A DNA stretch of 64,000 nt from an uncultured Lachnospiraceae bacterium (lineage in GTDB: Bacteria > Bacillota > Clostridia > Lachnospirales > Lachnospiraceae): positions 1 through 64,000 of the forward strand of contig CANQDW010000001.1 of assembly GCA_947593975.1 (NCBI GenBank), written 5' to 3'. Below are positions 54,018 through 62,962 of this stretch, in pieces. The notes beneath the pieces were generated by a model, which saw nothing but the letters and a program-made list of their open reading frames with translations, ran no database searches and was not told where the DNA came from. The stretch's first letter is position 1; every line of letters begins with the position of its first letter. Both the position numbers and the translations under genes were made by a program.

Positions 54018-54883
54018 ATTATGTCGCCCCCTATCATATCTAAGTTTACTCTCTTCGCTTTTCTGTATATGACCGCCGCAAATGCCGCTTCAGCCGCTAT
54101 AAATATAATAAGCGATGCCCACGGCGGAAATATATACGCCCTGAAATAAGGACTGTAATGCAGGTACAGTATCGAATGGCTTATCGGAAACAGCCACTCG
54201 CCCATATTCTCTATCGCTATAAGCCCGCAGCCTGCCGCAACCTGTATCGCAGTTATGACAAAAAACAGCAGTTTGCGCAAATACAAGCTTCCTATAAAAA
54301 ACATCATCGCGCAGAACAGTATGCCCAAAAGCAGCAGTCCCGACGAATGGAAGAAAGCCTTAAAAGGCGTCATCTGGGAATACAGATTAGGCGGAACGAT
54401 CCCTCTTGTGTTTAAACCCGATATTCCGCTGTACAATTCGTCATGGTCGGTTATGACAATGCTCCAGCCGTTATTTATAAACGACGCCGCCGCCGTCTGG
54501 ACCACAACCCCCGCTATAATGATAATCCAGTACGTGAGCCCGCTTATAAACAGGAACGCAAGCTCGCCTATGATCCAGTTTTTCCTTCCCATGCGGCTTA
54601 TATAAAACAGCATGTTGTCATCCACGGTCGGAAACGACGAAATGAGGATTATAAAAACCATAGTCATCAAAAGCACGCCGAGCCATGAATTGAATATCCC
54701 TATGCACGGTTCAAGTATGTTTATCGGCATATCCATTTCCTCCGCCGCTTTCATAAGCGGTATCACCACCCACTCCCGCATCGGTATGAGTATGACCGGT
54801 ATGAGTATCATTTTGGGCGTGAACAGAAACTTTACATACTCGCTCCGTACAACAGTCAGTATATTTTTAATATTAACTTTCAT
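54014..54883 (-). CDS. ABC-2-type permease subunit (second)
   Basis: The 289-residue protein has about six hydrophobic segments (IGIFNSWLGVLLMTMVFIIL, LAFLFISGLTYWIIIIAGVV, GLLLLGILFCAMMFFIG, then IIFIAAEAAFAAVIY) with a large extracytoplasmic loop. No family beyond ABC-2 permease-like is recognised. It overlaps the neighbouring genes by 4 bases on each side, which indicates tight co-translation. Confidence 0.8.
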   Translation of the reverse strand: MKVNIKNILTVVRSEYVKFLFTPKMILIPVILIPMREWVVIPLMKAAEEMDMPINILEPCIGIFNSWLGVLLMTMVFIILISSFPTVDDNMLFYISRMGRKNWIIGELAFLFISGLTYWIIIIAGVVVQTAAASFINNGWSIVITDHDELYSGISGLNTRGIVPPNLYSQMTPFKAFFHSSGLLLLGILFCAMMFFIGSLYLRKLLFFVITAIQVAAGCGLIAIENMGEWLFPISHSILYLHYSPYFRAYIFPPWASLIIFIAAEAAFAAVIYRKAKRVNLDMIGGDII

Positions 54884-55578
54884 ACTCTCTCACCCCTGAA
54901 ACGCCACATTACTGAGTACAGCGCAAGAAACATAATGCCGCCCGCCGCAGGATATATGAAATTTACGCTTACAAAACACTCTCTCAGCATATAGCTTATT
55001 ATGAATACCATACTTAGCGAAAAATACAGGTTATTATATATAAGTATGATAAATGACGCAAGCAGCGACATCACGCCGCCGTACAGCGATATGTAAAGTA
55101 TGTTATTTCCCAGGCGCAGGATAAGCTCAGTCAGAGTCTTATCTTCATAACCGATGATCTCCTTGGTTGGATTTATGCCAAAGAAGCAGCTTATTACTGC
55201 CGTATATAACAGGACCCCTATACATGCCGCCGCTGCTCCGCTTAGCGCTGAATAGATGTACCTTGAATACAGATACCTGTATTTTCCCATGCGCCCCCAT
55301 ACGTTAACATAGAACCTGCTCTTTATCTCCTCATAGATATATGATGCCGACGGGGCGGACACCACAACCGGCATAAGCATATACAGCCATCCATGGTAAC
55401 ATGCGCCAAAGGCGCTTTCAATATCCGAATCACCAAGTTTCTGCCTTGGAAGAAAAAGTATCGCTTCTATAACCGAGCATTCGCTGTCATTGATTATAAA
55501 CAGCCCGCTAAGCAGACATATAATCGCTATTGCTGCAATGCATATAATATAATAAAACAATTTTTTTCTGACTTTCAT
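54880..55578 (-). CDS. ABC-2-type permease subunit (first)
   Basis: The 232-residue protein has about six hydrophobic segments, beginning FYYIICIAAIAIICLLSGLF. The ATG at 55578 is chosen for GGGGTGA 5 bases upstream; a GTG at 55587 would sit in the ribosome site. It lies 37 bases after the lipoprotein stop. With its partner permease and ATPase it makes one complete exporter. Confidence 0.8.
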   Translation of the reverse strand: MKVRKKLFYYIICIAAIAIICLLSGLFIINDSECSVIEAILFLPRQKLGDSDIESAFGACYHGWLYMLMPVVVSAPSASYIYEEIKSRFYVNVWGRMGKYRYLYSRYIYSALSGAAAACIGVLLYTAVISCFFGINPTKEIIGYEDKTLTELILRLGNNILYISLYGGVMSLLASFIILIYNNLYFSLSMVFIISYMLRECFVSVNFIYPAAGGIMFLALYSVMWRFRGERV

Positions 55579-55615
55579 ATATCTCACCCCGGCATCTGAT
55601 TACAACCGTTTATTA

Positions 55616-56821
55616 TTACTTATTAGAATCTTCAAAATCCGTTGTAAGTTCTCCTGTTTCCATATCCACAATAATAAAATGCTCATATTCCTTGGATAAT
55701 CCCAGATCTTCATTTTCTTTCTTTTTATCAATCAAAAACGCATATACCGGTTTTGCTTCGACTTCTTTTCCGGGACTGCTCATATATTCCTTATTTTCGA
55801 AATTTTGTGAGGAATATATTACATACAGCGGAATTATCTTATCAATCTTAATTTCATTAAAATCTGCCATTGTTTTATTTACAATTTTTACAGCGCTTTT
55901 GAAGTCCACTATTTTTTCAAGTTTTTCTTCCGAATCAACTTTGATTTTTCCATCTCCATTTGAATAGAAAGATATATTGTCCGGGGAATCATAATTGATA
56001 TTTACATAGTATCCTGTAATAACTTCATCCGTATCGTCCGAAGAAAAAAATAAATGGTCATTAAGTCTGATTCCTTTATATTCAAGCTCTGCGCATAATG
56101 ATAAAACTGTCTTTTCTTTTTTGCCTTCAGGATATTTAACCGCTCTGGTAAGAGCATCGGATATATGATATTCCAATTGTGGTATCGGCATATTTACCTC
56201 AAGCCATTGTTCGGCTCCTTTGCACATATTAAAAAGATCTGTTTCATCATTTTCAAATGCTATTTTTACCCCGGACAAATCATCATTATCAATATCATAC
56301 TCATCTTTTGGTATAACCTGTAGTTCTTTTCCGCTGTCATTACTTCCTTCAACATAATCATATGTCACTCCTGCATAATATGACATAAAGCCATTCTCGC
56401 TTATATTAAAACCCTTTTTCGCCTTATTGCTATCATAATTTTCACTTGTTCCAAAAACACCGTCATAACTCTCTGTAAAAGTATCTTTATTTGTTCCAAA
56501 TAACTGCATATACTTATCTTTATCCGCAAGAAAATCCTTTTCATATGACATATGCAGCCGACATACATCCTCGACTCCGGAAAAATCAACCTTATCCGGA
56601 AGCTTGATATTGCCCGTATCAATATCGATATCCGCAATGCTTGCATTTTTAAGTTCATCAGGTTTACAGTAATTCAGTTCAACATCTTCCGTAATCTGCT
56701 CATTTTCCCCATAATCTTTCATTCTGTCCGTAACTTCCTCAGGGGTCTTACGGCATCCGCATAAGACTCCGCACGAAAATATACAAATTAAAAAAACTAA
56801 TAGCTTCATTTTAAAATGCAT
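55616..56821 (-). CDS. lipoprotein of unknown function, first gene of the ABC operon
   Basis: The 401-residue paralogue of the protein at 49623-50825 has a near-identical signal/lipobox region (CIFSCGVLCGCRKTPEEV, lipid Cys 23). The divergence is mostly in the middle. AGGGAGG precedes the ATG. It is the first gene of the unit lipoprotein-permease-permease-ATPase, so it may be an accessory or client of the exporter. The second copy without an ABC set shows the lipoprotein can also exist alone. Function unknown. Confidence 0.85.
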   Translation of the reverse strand: MHFKMKLLVFLICIFSCGVLCGCRKTPEEVTDRMKDYGENEQITEDVELNYCKPDELKNASIADIDIDTGNIKLPDKVDFSGVEDVCRLHMSYEKDFLADKDKYMQLFGTNKDTFTESYDGVFGTSENYDSNKAKKGFNISENGFMSYYAGVTYDYVEGSNDSGKELQVIPKDEYDIDNDDLSGVKIAFENDETDLFNMCKGAEQWLEVNMPIPQLEYHISDALTRAVKYPEGKKEKTVLSLCAELEYKGIRLNDHLFFSSDDTDEVITGYYVNINYDSPDNISFYSNGDGKIKVDSEEKLEKIVDFKSAVKIVNKTMADFNEIKIDKIIPLYVIYSSQNFENKEYMSSPGKEVEAKPVYAFLIDKKKENEDLGLSKEYEHFIIVDMETGELTTDFEDSNK

Positions 56822-56866
56822 AAAAATCCCTCCTATGAATGCTCTTTAAATTCACTGTTTACTAAT

Positions 56867-56903
56867 ATAGTAATATATTACTATACGTACTATATATTGT
56901 CAA
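56867..56903 (-). promoter_or_regulatory. promoter of the lipoprotein-ABC operon with an 18-bp palindrome
   Basis: On the minus strand TTGACA (56898-56903), 17 bases, TAATAT (56875-56880). The perfect palindrome ATAGTAATATATTACTAT spans 56867-56884 over the -10. It is the probable binding site of a dimeric repressor, shared with the paralogous gene in slightly imperfect form. Confidence 0.7.
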
Positions 56904-56952
56904 GTACTGATTTTATCACATTACTTGTTTATCGTAAAAAGCCACATATAAA

Positions 56953-57009
56953 CTCCCTGCCATAAGATACATGTGCTATTGGTCTTCCGCATAATCTTAT
57001 GACAGGGAG
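56953..57009. repeat. short hairpin repeat, copy E (duplicate of copy D)
   Basis: The arms CTCCCTGCCATAAGAT (56953-56968) and ATCTTATGACAGGGAG (56994-57009) pair with one non-Watson-Crick position. The loop differs from copy D at several places. It lies between the propeller-like gene and the lipoprotein gene, as copy D does. Confidence 0.75.
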
Positions 57010-57061
57010 CTGTATCGGCTTAAGCCGCTATATATTTATATTGTATTACTATATATCCTTT

Positions 57062-58042
57062 CTACTGACCCACATACTCTACTATTTTGCTTGGCATGTT
57101 CATTTCTATATTATCCTTTTCCATGAACATAACATAGAATTTATCCTCTCCGACAGCGCATATATCATATACCGCGCACTGCTGAAAATAAGCATCATCT
57201 TTTGCATCATAGTATACTTCAAAGCCTTGATCAGCATTAATATTGCATCTGTATACGCCATTGCTATTGATAAAATATATATAATCACCTGACACGCTTA
57301 TATCATCAAAACTGCTGTTGGACGTATTTCCTCCTTCAGGCAATTTATACGTTGACTGTTTTTTACCTGTAAGGGAATATACATTAACTTCATCTTTCGT
57401 CTGAAGGTAAATCCTATTACCATATATTTTCATTTCATACATAAAAGCATCCGGAGTTTTTAAAATTGTATCATATTTTACTTTGCCGGTTTTCATATTG
57501 ATACATCTTATATGGGCGTATTTATTGTTTTTTATATATACGTTATACAGCTTATTTCCTTTTACTAACAGATCCTGCATACGCATGTTGTTTCTGTATT
57601 TCTCTTTTTTGGTAAATTTATCAATGACTTCTGATACTTTTTTGCCTTTCTTATTGTAGACCGTATACCTTAACTTTCCTTTACCTTTTGCAGCGCTTAC
57701 TACTAACGTCTGCTTATCTTTTTTGCTGCTTTTGACATAATTAACCCAATCATCGCTGCAGGCAATGTTTTGAGTGTTATTCGCCTTATTATCGATATAA
57801 GAGTATTTACGTATCTCCATATGATTTTTTCCATTCTTATCATCCATCTCTTCTATCTGATAATTACATACTCCTCCGGCATCCTCAGCCGACATCGGCA
57901 TATTATACTCATTTAGCGGCATCTGTATCTCCAAGTGCGTAAAACTTTTTGCAGCCGCGGGTATATATGTCCCTAACGTACCCATTCCCGCCATAACTAA
58001 TGTACAGCATGTTAAACTTAATGATTTGATAAATTTTTTCAT
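57062..58042 (-). CDS. exported predicted beta-propeller-like protein, paralogue of 51066-52073
   Basis: The 326-residue protein has a signal peptide (LSLTCCTLVMAGMGTLGTYIP). The strand repeats resemble those of its paralogue (KLYNVYIKNNKYAHIRCINMK, GDYIYFINSNGVYRCNINAD, GKKQSTYKLPEGG). Sequence identity to the paralogue is modest in the N-terminal half and clear in the C-terminal half. Its leader is almost identical to that of the EF-hand LRR gene, so its promoter block was copied or swapped. Single-gene unit. Function unknown. Confidence 0.8.
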   Translation of the reverse strand: MKKFIKSLSLTCCTLVMAGMGTLGTYIPAAAKSFTHLEIQMPLNEYNMPMSAEDAGGVCNYQIEEMDDKNGKNHMEIRKYSYIDNKANNTQNIACSDDWVNYVKSSKKDKQTLVVSAAKGKGKLRYTVYNKKGKKVSEVIDKFTKKEKYRNNMRMQDLLVKGNKLYNVYIKNNKYAHIRCINMKTGKVKYDTILKTPDAFMYEMKIYGNRIYLQTKDEVNVYSLTGKKQSTYKLPEGGNTSNSSFDDISVSGDYIYFINSNGVYRCNINADQGFEVYYDAKDDAYFQQCAVYDICAVGEDKFYVMFMEKDNIEMNMPSKIVEYVGQ

Positions 58043-58091
58043 GATTAATCTCCCCCTACTGGTTTTTAATATAATTTATTTTTTTCAATCA

Positions 58092-58148
58092 TATATTAAC
58101 AGATATATCCATATCATGTGTGTTATTACTTTGTAAATATTATGTCAA
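58092..58148 (-). promoter_or_regulatory. conserved 57-base upstream module, copy 2
   Basis: Same length and order as copy 1 with only a few substitutions. It sits 49 bases from the ATG at 58042. The whole interval 58043-58227 is a near-copy of 53160-53344. Confidence 0.7.
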
Positions 58149-58184
58149 TATTATGACTGTTTTTCTAAAAATATGATATAAATA

Positions 58185-58227
58185 TGGCAGCTTAAGCAGG
58201 ATTACCGTAATTCTGCCAAAACTGCCA
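58185..58227 (-). terminator. hairpin after the LRR pair (family member 3)
   Basis: TGGCAG/CTGCCA and GCAG/CTGC arms around GATTACCGTAATT, 26 bases after the stop of the second BspA-like gene. Confidence 0.65.
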
Positions 58228-58253
58228 CATATTTTTAGTTTGGATACATGCTG

Positions 58254-59456
58254 CTATTGGGGTATTATGCATTTCACTTTAACTTTTACTTTTTTGGGCG
58301 TTATCCATGAAGTTTTCTTAGTCTGCTTTATTTTGACATATTTCTTAGATTTTCCTGTCTTTGCCCTTATCTCATATTTACATTTAAGCGGTTTTTCTGT
58401 TATGTTCCATTCCTGATTTTCTTTATCGTATCTGCATATTCGTGTTTCAGGTTTGGCTTTCTTCCATTTGTAGAGATATTTACTGCTTTTCTTTGTTGCT
58501 TTTATCTTACCAATCGATGGAATGTTATCATACATATAATTTATCTTGTGGGTTTTACAGTACTTCATTGTTTTGGAGTCTTTCACAGTTACGACCATAT
58601 TTACAAGCTCCGGGTCGCATAAAAGCTCCGTGTTTTTATCCATACAATACAGCTGGTTTTTAATAACGACTCCATCGATATCGGCTTTTTTTACACCCTT
58701 TTCCACAACCACATCATTCACCCATGGTTCTGCCAATGACACAGATATCTCCGCATTTTCTGACGCCCTTATTATAATTTTATTTATCTCTAAGGCAAAT
58801 CCTCCATCCTCACAATTTTCCGACAGTTCGTTTTCCACGATCACTTCATCAAATTTCACGCTTCCGAAAGCCGAACCGTCAACATACAGCGCTGACTTAA
58901 TTTCAACCGACGTTAACTTTTCGCTATTGTTTAGGAAACCTCCGTTTAGAGAACGCAGCGTAGTCGGCAGTTCTAATTCCGTCAAATTAGCGACATCATC
59001 TATTGCCCTATAACCTATATGTTCTACGCCTTCAGGTATTGTAATCTTTCTGATCGATCCCGTACCGTATGCGAATACCGTGCTTATACTGTAATCATAA
59101 TACGAATTGCCCGAATCCTGTTTTCTGTAGGCGTTCATCTCGTCCGCGCCTATCTGATATACCCTAAAGCCATCAATCTCCGAAGGAAATACAACTTCTT
59201 CGCCATAATTATAAATCTTTCGCAATGCTATCAGTTTCTGCTGCTCATTAATAATTTGATAATCGTAGTTTCCCGAATGGATCACCGGTGTCCCCGCCGG
59301 TATTCCGCACAGCGAACCGGGCATAGAGGACGCGGCCGGCGTCTCGGACGGCTTGACGCCGTTCTCCTCTGCAGATACGCCTGCAGAATTGAAAAGAATC
59401 AATACTGCAGCTGCAGCTATTATCCTTATTATATATTTTATCTTAGCGCCATTCAT
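58254..59456 (-). CDS. secreted BspA-type leucine-rich-repeat (LRR_5) protein
   Basis: The 400-residue protein has a signal peptide (IIRIIAAAAVLILFNSAGVSA) and a Pro/Ser-rich stretch. LRR_5 repeats follow (VVFPSEIDGFRVYQIGADEM; IRKITIPEGVEHIGYRAIDD; LTELELPTTLRSLNGGF). A lysine-rich C-terminal Fn3-like domain (GKIKATKKSSKYLYKWKKAK) ends it. It lacks an obvious cell-wall sorting motif. It follows the first BspA-like gene by 30 bases and is the second gene of that unit. Confidence 0.85.
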   Translation of the reverse strand: MNGAKIKYIIRIIAAAAVLILFNSAGVSAEENGVKPSETPAASSMPGSLCGIPAGTPVIHSGNYDYQIINEQQKLIALRKIYNYGEEVVFPSEIDGFRVYQIGADEMNAYRKQDSGNSYYDYSISTVFAYGTGSIRKITIPEGVEHIGYRAIDDVANLTELELPTTLRSLNGGFLNNSEKLTSVEIKSALYVDGSAFGSVKFDEVIVENELSENCEDGGFALEINKIIIRASENAEISVSLAEPWVNDVVVEKGVKKADIDGVVIKNQLYCMDKNTELLCDPELVNMVVTVKDSKTMKYCKTHKINYMYDNIPSIGKIKATKKSSKYLYKWKKAKPETRICRYDKENQEWNITEKPLKCKYEIRAKTGKSKKYVKIKQTKKTSWITPKKVKVKVKCIIPQ

Positions 59457-59486
59457 CGCATATCCTCTCCCTATATTTCTTTGCCT

Positions 59487-60890
59487 TTATTTTACTATAA
59501 CCTTCACGTAACATTTCTCTCCTGTTGTACGTAATGTCATGCATACTTTTGCAAAGCCCTTTTTAACGCCCTTTATTGTACCGTTTTTGTTTACCGTCAC
59601 AACTTTTTTATTGTCTGAAGAATAGGAAAGTATTGTCCGGTCAGGAGTTCCGCTTTGTTTTTTGCCGACATTTTTATAATCGCCGTATCTTTCCGCTCTT
59701 CCAAGCCCCTTTTTAACGTTTACAACAGGCTCCAGCGCAGTCCGCTCTCCTTTTCTTATGACCAATGCCATTTTGCCGGCTTTGAACTTGCTGATATCTG
59801 CTGCGGAATACTTTTTAGTTTTTCCTTTAATCTTTACTTTAACTTTTGCCGCGTATGTGTAACGGACTTCGCCCGATATGTATTTGTGCGCTATCTTTTT
59901 CAAATACGGCGCTTTTTTTATTTTTATGCTGCTTCCGTCTAACCTGTCAAAAGCGCTAAATCCTACGTTGAGTACGCTGTCGGGAATAGTAACCTTAGTT
60001 AAGGAATCGCAGCTAAACGCAGAGCTTCCGATCGTTTTTAAGCCGAATGGAAGCGTAACGCTTTTCAGCCCGTCACACCTGAAAAATGCGCGCGGTCCTA
60101 TATAGGTAACATTTTTGGGGAGTACCAGCTCCTGTAACGACGTACAGTTCCAAAACGCCTCCGTTCCTATATGTTCAATCCCTTCGCCCCACTGTATCTC
60201 ATTAAGTCTGCTGCAAAATTCAAAGGCATATTCTTCAATTCTCTTGACATTCGGCGGAATTACCGCTTTTTCAATATTGGTATGCCCGCAGTTTCGTATC
60301 GAGGTATATTCGCTGTTTGAAGAAAAAGTGATCTCTTTAATAAAAGAATTCGGCGAAAATCCATAGTCGCTCTTTACAGTATCCGGTTCGATATAGGAAA
60401 CATCTGTTTTTGCTGCCGGATATGAAGCGAGTATGCTAAAATCCTTTGTGAAAAGCACCCCGTCTTTAGACGCGAGTTCGGGATTGTCTTCTGCCACGGT
60501 GATTGACGACAGGTTTTTAAGCTGGTTTGTCAGCGATAAGTAAGTTTTTTCATCTGCTTTAATGCTTTTCGGAAGCGTGATCTCAGTTATCACATCAAGG
60601 CTTGAGTCGCCGAAAAAGTCAATTATCGTAACAGGCATGCCGCCTAACGTTTCCGGAACGGATACTTTGCTTTCCGTACCGATATAATGTCTGATAACCG
60701 CGCTCTTTCCTGACGGACCTTCAGCTATGTCATAGTAAAACCCGTTTTCCAGCTGACTCTTAAACTCCCCCGTCTCAATATAATGTTCAAAACTTCCAAC
60801 CGGCGCTGCCGCGGAACATGCGGGCGCATGATATGCTGACGCGCACGATAATAATACTGCTGCCGTAAGGCTTAATACGATTTTTTTCAT
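59487..60890 (-). CDS. secreted BspA-type LRR protein with a C-terminal Ig-like (BIG2) domain
   Basis: The 467-residue protein starts at ATG 60890 with GGGAGG 7 bases upstream. It has a signal peptide (IVLSLTAAVLLSCASAYH). The LRR_5 repeats are clearer than in the next gene (IEKAVIPPNVKRIEEYAFEF; LNEIQWGEGIEHIGTEAFWN; LQELVLPKNVTYIGPRAFFR; LKSVTLPFGLKTIGSSAFS). The end (DRTILSYSSDNKKVVTVNKN) is BIG2-like. Such proteins bind host or community surfaces in some anaerobes; that role is inferred. Confidence 0.87.
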   Translation of the reverse strand: MKKIVLSLTAAVLLSCASAYHAPACSAAAPVGSFEHYIETGEFKSQLENGFYYDIAEGPSGKSAVIRHYIGTESKVSVPETLGGMPVTIIDFFGDSSLDVITEITLPKSIKADEKTYLSLTNQLKNLSSITVAEDNPELASKDGVLFTKDFSILASYPAAKTDVSYIEPDTVKSDYGFSPNSFIKEITFSSNSEYTSIRNCGHTNIEKAVIPPNVKRIEEYAFEFCSRLNEIQWGEGIEHIGTEAFWNCTSLQELVLPKNVTYIGPRAFFRCDGLKSVTLPFGLKTIGSSAFSCDSLTKVTIPDSVLNVGFSAFDRLDGSSIKIKKAPYLKKIAHKYISGEVRYTYAAKVKVKIKGKTKKYSAADISKFKAGKMALVIRKGERTALEPVVNVKKGLGRAERYGDYKNVGKKQSGTPDRTILSYSSDNKKVVTVNKNGTIKGVKKGFAKVCMTLRTTGEKCYVKVIVK

Positions 60891-60938
60891 GATCATTCCT
60901 CCCAAGATCTTCCATTATATTTATTTGCTTTATAATTG

Positions 60939-60995
60939 TATATTAGCAGATATATCCATATCATATGTGTCATTACCTTGCAAATATTGTGTCAA
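60939..60995 (-). promoter_or_regulatory. conserved 57-base upstream module, copy 3
   Basis: The most diverged copy: about ten substitutions from copies 1 and 2 but no insertion or deletion. It lies 48 bases from the ATG at 60890. Confidence 0.65.
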
Positions 60996-61017
60996 CTTTA
61001 TGTTTTTTTATTTTGTG

Positions 61018-62169
61018 TCAATATAATTCATGCTGACAATTGTTCTCCTTACACTTATACTGCATGTTCGGGTCGGTCGGATCCCATGTATGCCATTTCT
61101 TTAGCTTCTCTAACTTCGGCTTTCCGAGCGGTCCCGGATTGCTGCTTTTATAGAATATAACTTTCGTGCCTGCCCTGCAGTTGTCATATATCCACTTTAC
61201 ATCGCTGCATTTGAGGCGTATGCAGCCGTGGGACGCCGACGTCCCGAGCTTATTATATTCCTTAACATCTAACGAATTGGGGTCCCTGCTTTTTTTATAT
61301 ACCACGGTATGAAACAATATGCTTCCGTGTATACGTATCGTCCATTGCCCGTACGTATTGAAAAAAAGCGTCCGATAGCGGTATTTCGTACCAAGCGAAA
61401 ATGTTCCCAGATCGTCATGTTTATTGCCTGAGCACAAAAAAGCCTTAACAGGGATGGTGTACCCCGCTTTCCCGTCTTTTGCATAAACAGTCGTAACATT
61501 TTTCGCTATATTGACCTTGATAAGATAACTTGGGTTTTTCCCTATAAACGCAAGAACGTCTTCGATACGTCTGCCGTCCGCGTCATAGTAGTATTTGTAT
61601 CCTTTTTTATATCTGCTTTTTACCTTCAGTTTTTTTACGTAACCTTTTTCGTCATAAGCTCCGTAATATGTTTCCCCGTTATATTCCTTGTATGCCCTTA
61701 CCGCATATCTGTATGTCTCTCCATACGAAAGCCCTTTGTCGGTAAATGTGGTTACGGCGTTATCCTTGATTTTTTTCAGTTTCTCAAGTTTTCCCGATTC
61801 CGTTATATGGTATATGCGATAACCGTCCGCTTCAGACATTTTTTCCCATGTAATCTTAATAGATGTTTTACTTATCAATACCGCGTCCGTAATATTAACT
61901 GCCGGCAGTATTTCATCCGTCTCTTTGGGGCTTTCGGTACTGCCGCCGTCGTTCGGCGCGGGCGTCTCCGAAGGTATAGGCGTATCTGTAGGCGCAGCTG
62001 TCTCCTGCGGCATGGCGGACTGCTCCGGTTTTGATGTTTCATACGGCGTTTCCGCCGCTTGTGTATCTGCAGCTTTCATTACTGCGGGCGCAGACGCTGC
62101 GCTTCCTGCCGCTATAGCTGCCGCAAAAAGCATTAGTGCGAATTTTCTTAGTTTTTCTGTCTTTATCAT
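61018..62169 (-). CDS. L,D-transpeptidase (YkuD domain) with Fn3-like N-terminal region
   Basis: L,D-transpeptidases form 3-3 crosslinks in peptidoglycan or attach proteins to it. The 383-residue protein starts at ATG 62169 with GGAGGG about 7 bases upstream; an upstream TTG at 62214 lacks a site. It has a signal/anchor segment (FALMLFAAAIAAGSAASAP), a Pro/Thr/Glu spacer, an Fn3-like domain (NITDAVLISKTSIKITWEKM) and a C-terminal YkuD domain. The domain carries the His in IRIHGSILFH and catalytic Cys in SASHGCIRLKC. It lies just upstream of the LRR genes, with about 127 bases between. Confidence 0.9.
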   Translation of the reverse strand: MIKTEKLRKFALMLFAAAIAAGSAASAPAVMKAADTQAAETPYETSKPEQSAMPQETAAPTDTPIPSETPAPNDGGSTESPKETDEILPAVNITDAVLISKTSIKITWEKMSEADGYRIYHITESGKLEKLKKIKDNAVTTFTDKGLSYGETYRYAVRAYKEYNGETYYGAYDEKGYVKKLKVKSRYKKGYKYYYDADGRRIEDVLAFIGKNPSYLIKVNIAKNVTTVYAKDGKAGYTIPVKAFLCSGNKHDDLGTFSLGTKYRYRTLFFNTYGQWTIRIHGSILFHTVVYKKSRDPNSLDVKEYNKLGTSASHGCIRLKCSDVKWIYDNCRAGTKVIFYKSSNPGPLGKPKLEKLKKWHTWDPTDPNMQYKCKENNCQHELY

Positions 62170-62279
62170 GACGTCCCTCCGGTTTTTTATGTTATTTGAC
62201 ACTTTTATCAACATTTCGATTTTACTTTATAACCGGTCCTTTTGCAATACCGGTTTGCCTGTCAGATTTTTCATAAAAT

Positions 62280-62308
62280 TTGACTTCGACAACAAATGAT
62301 ATTAAAAT
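62280..62308 (+). promoter_or_regulatory. promoter of the plsY-like gene
   Basis: TTGACT (62280-62285), 17 bases, TAAAAT (62303-62308). Confidence 0.6.
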
Positions 62309-62353
62309 ACTTTTTGACACGATAATTTTTATATATCAGGTGGTATGCTGCTT

Positions 62354-62962
62354 ATGTTAAACATATTATTATTTTCATTATTGGGATATCTTTCCGGCAG
62401 TGTGCTTTTTGCCAATATCGCCGCTTCATTATACAAGAAAGAGATCCTTATCTGCAGCCGTGACAACAATCCGGGTACTGCAAACGCTTTTATGTACGGC
62501 GGGTTCTTGTGCGGGCTGACCACGCTTGCCGGCGATATATTAAAGGGATTTCTCCCGGTATCCTTATACCTTCGCTCAGTTAACGGAGCATATAAGCCGG
62601 GATTATTTATCGTGCTTGCCGCTCCGGTGATCGGGCATATACTCCCGTTATTCTTTCATTTCAGGGGAGGCAAGGGTATAGCCGCTACATTCGGGAGCCT
62701 GCTTGGTATATTTCCGGATATGAAGCCCGTTCTTTCGCTTGCGTTTTCATTTATATTCTTTTCGCTCGTAATAAGGGTCACTTCTCATTTTTACAGAACT
62801 ATTGTCGCGTACATTTCCGCCATGGTAATTATGCTTATCATACATATTCCGCTGCCTGTCGTTTCAGGATATTTTATAATCCTTGCCGCGGTGATCTTAA
62901 AACTTATAAACAGTAATGAAGAAAAAGAAAGGTTTGGGATTCAGCTTCTATGGATGCACTGA
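62354..62962 (+). CDS. plsY: PlsY-family glycerol-3-phosphate acyltransferase
   Basis: PlsY acylates glycerol-3-phosphate from acyl-phosphate, the first step of phospholipid synthesis. The protein has about 202 residues and five hydrophobic segments. The three motifs are seen: LLGYLSGSVLFANI, NPGTANAFM and GHILPLFFHFRGGKGIAATFG. ATG 62354 is preferred because AGGTGG is 10 bases upstream; ATG 62345 is too close to it. The last 14 bases overlap the glycosyltransferase start. It may be a second, pathway-specific PlsY rather than the housekeeping one. Confidence 0.88.
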   Translation: MLNILLFSLLGYLSGSVLFANIAASLYKKEILICSRDNNPGTANAFMYGGFLCGLTTLAGDILKGFLPVSLYLRSVNGAYKPGLFIVLAAPVIGHILPLFFHFRGGKGIAATFGSLLGIFPDMKPVLSLAFSFIFFSLVIRVTSHFYRTIVAYISAMVIMLIIHIPLPVVSGYFIILAAVILKLINSNEEKERFGIQLLWMH

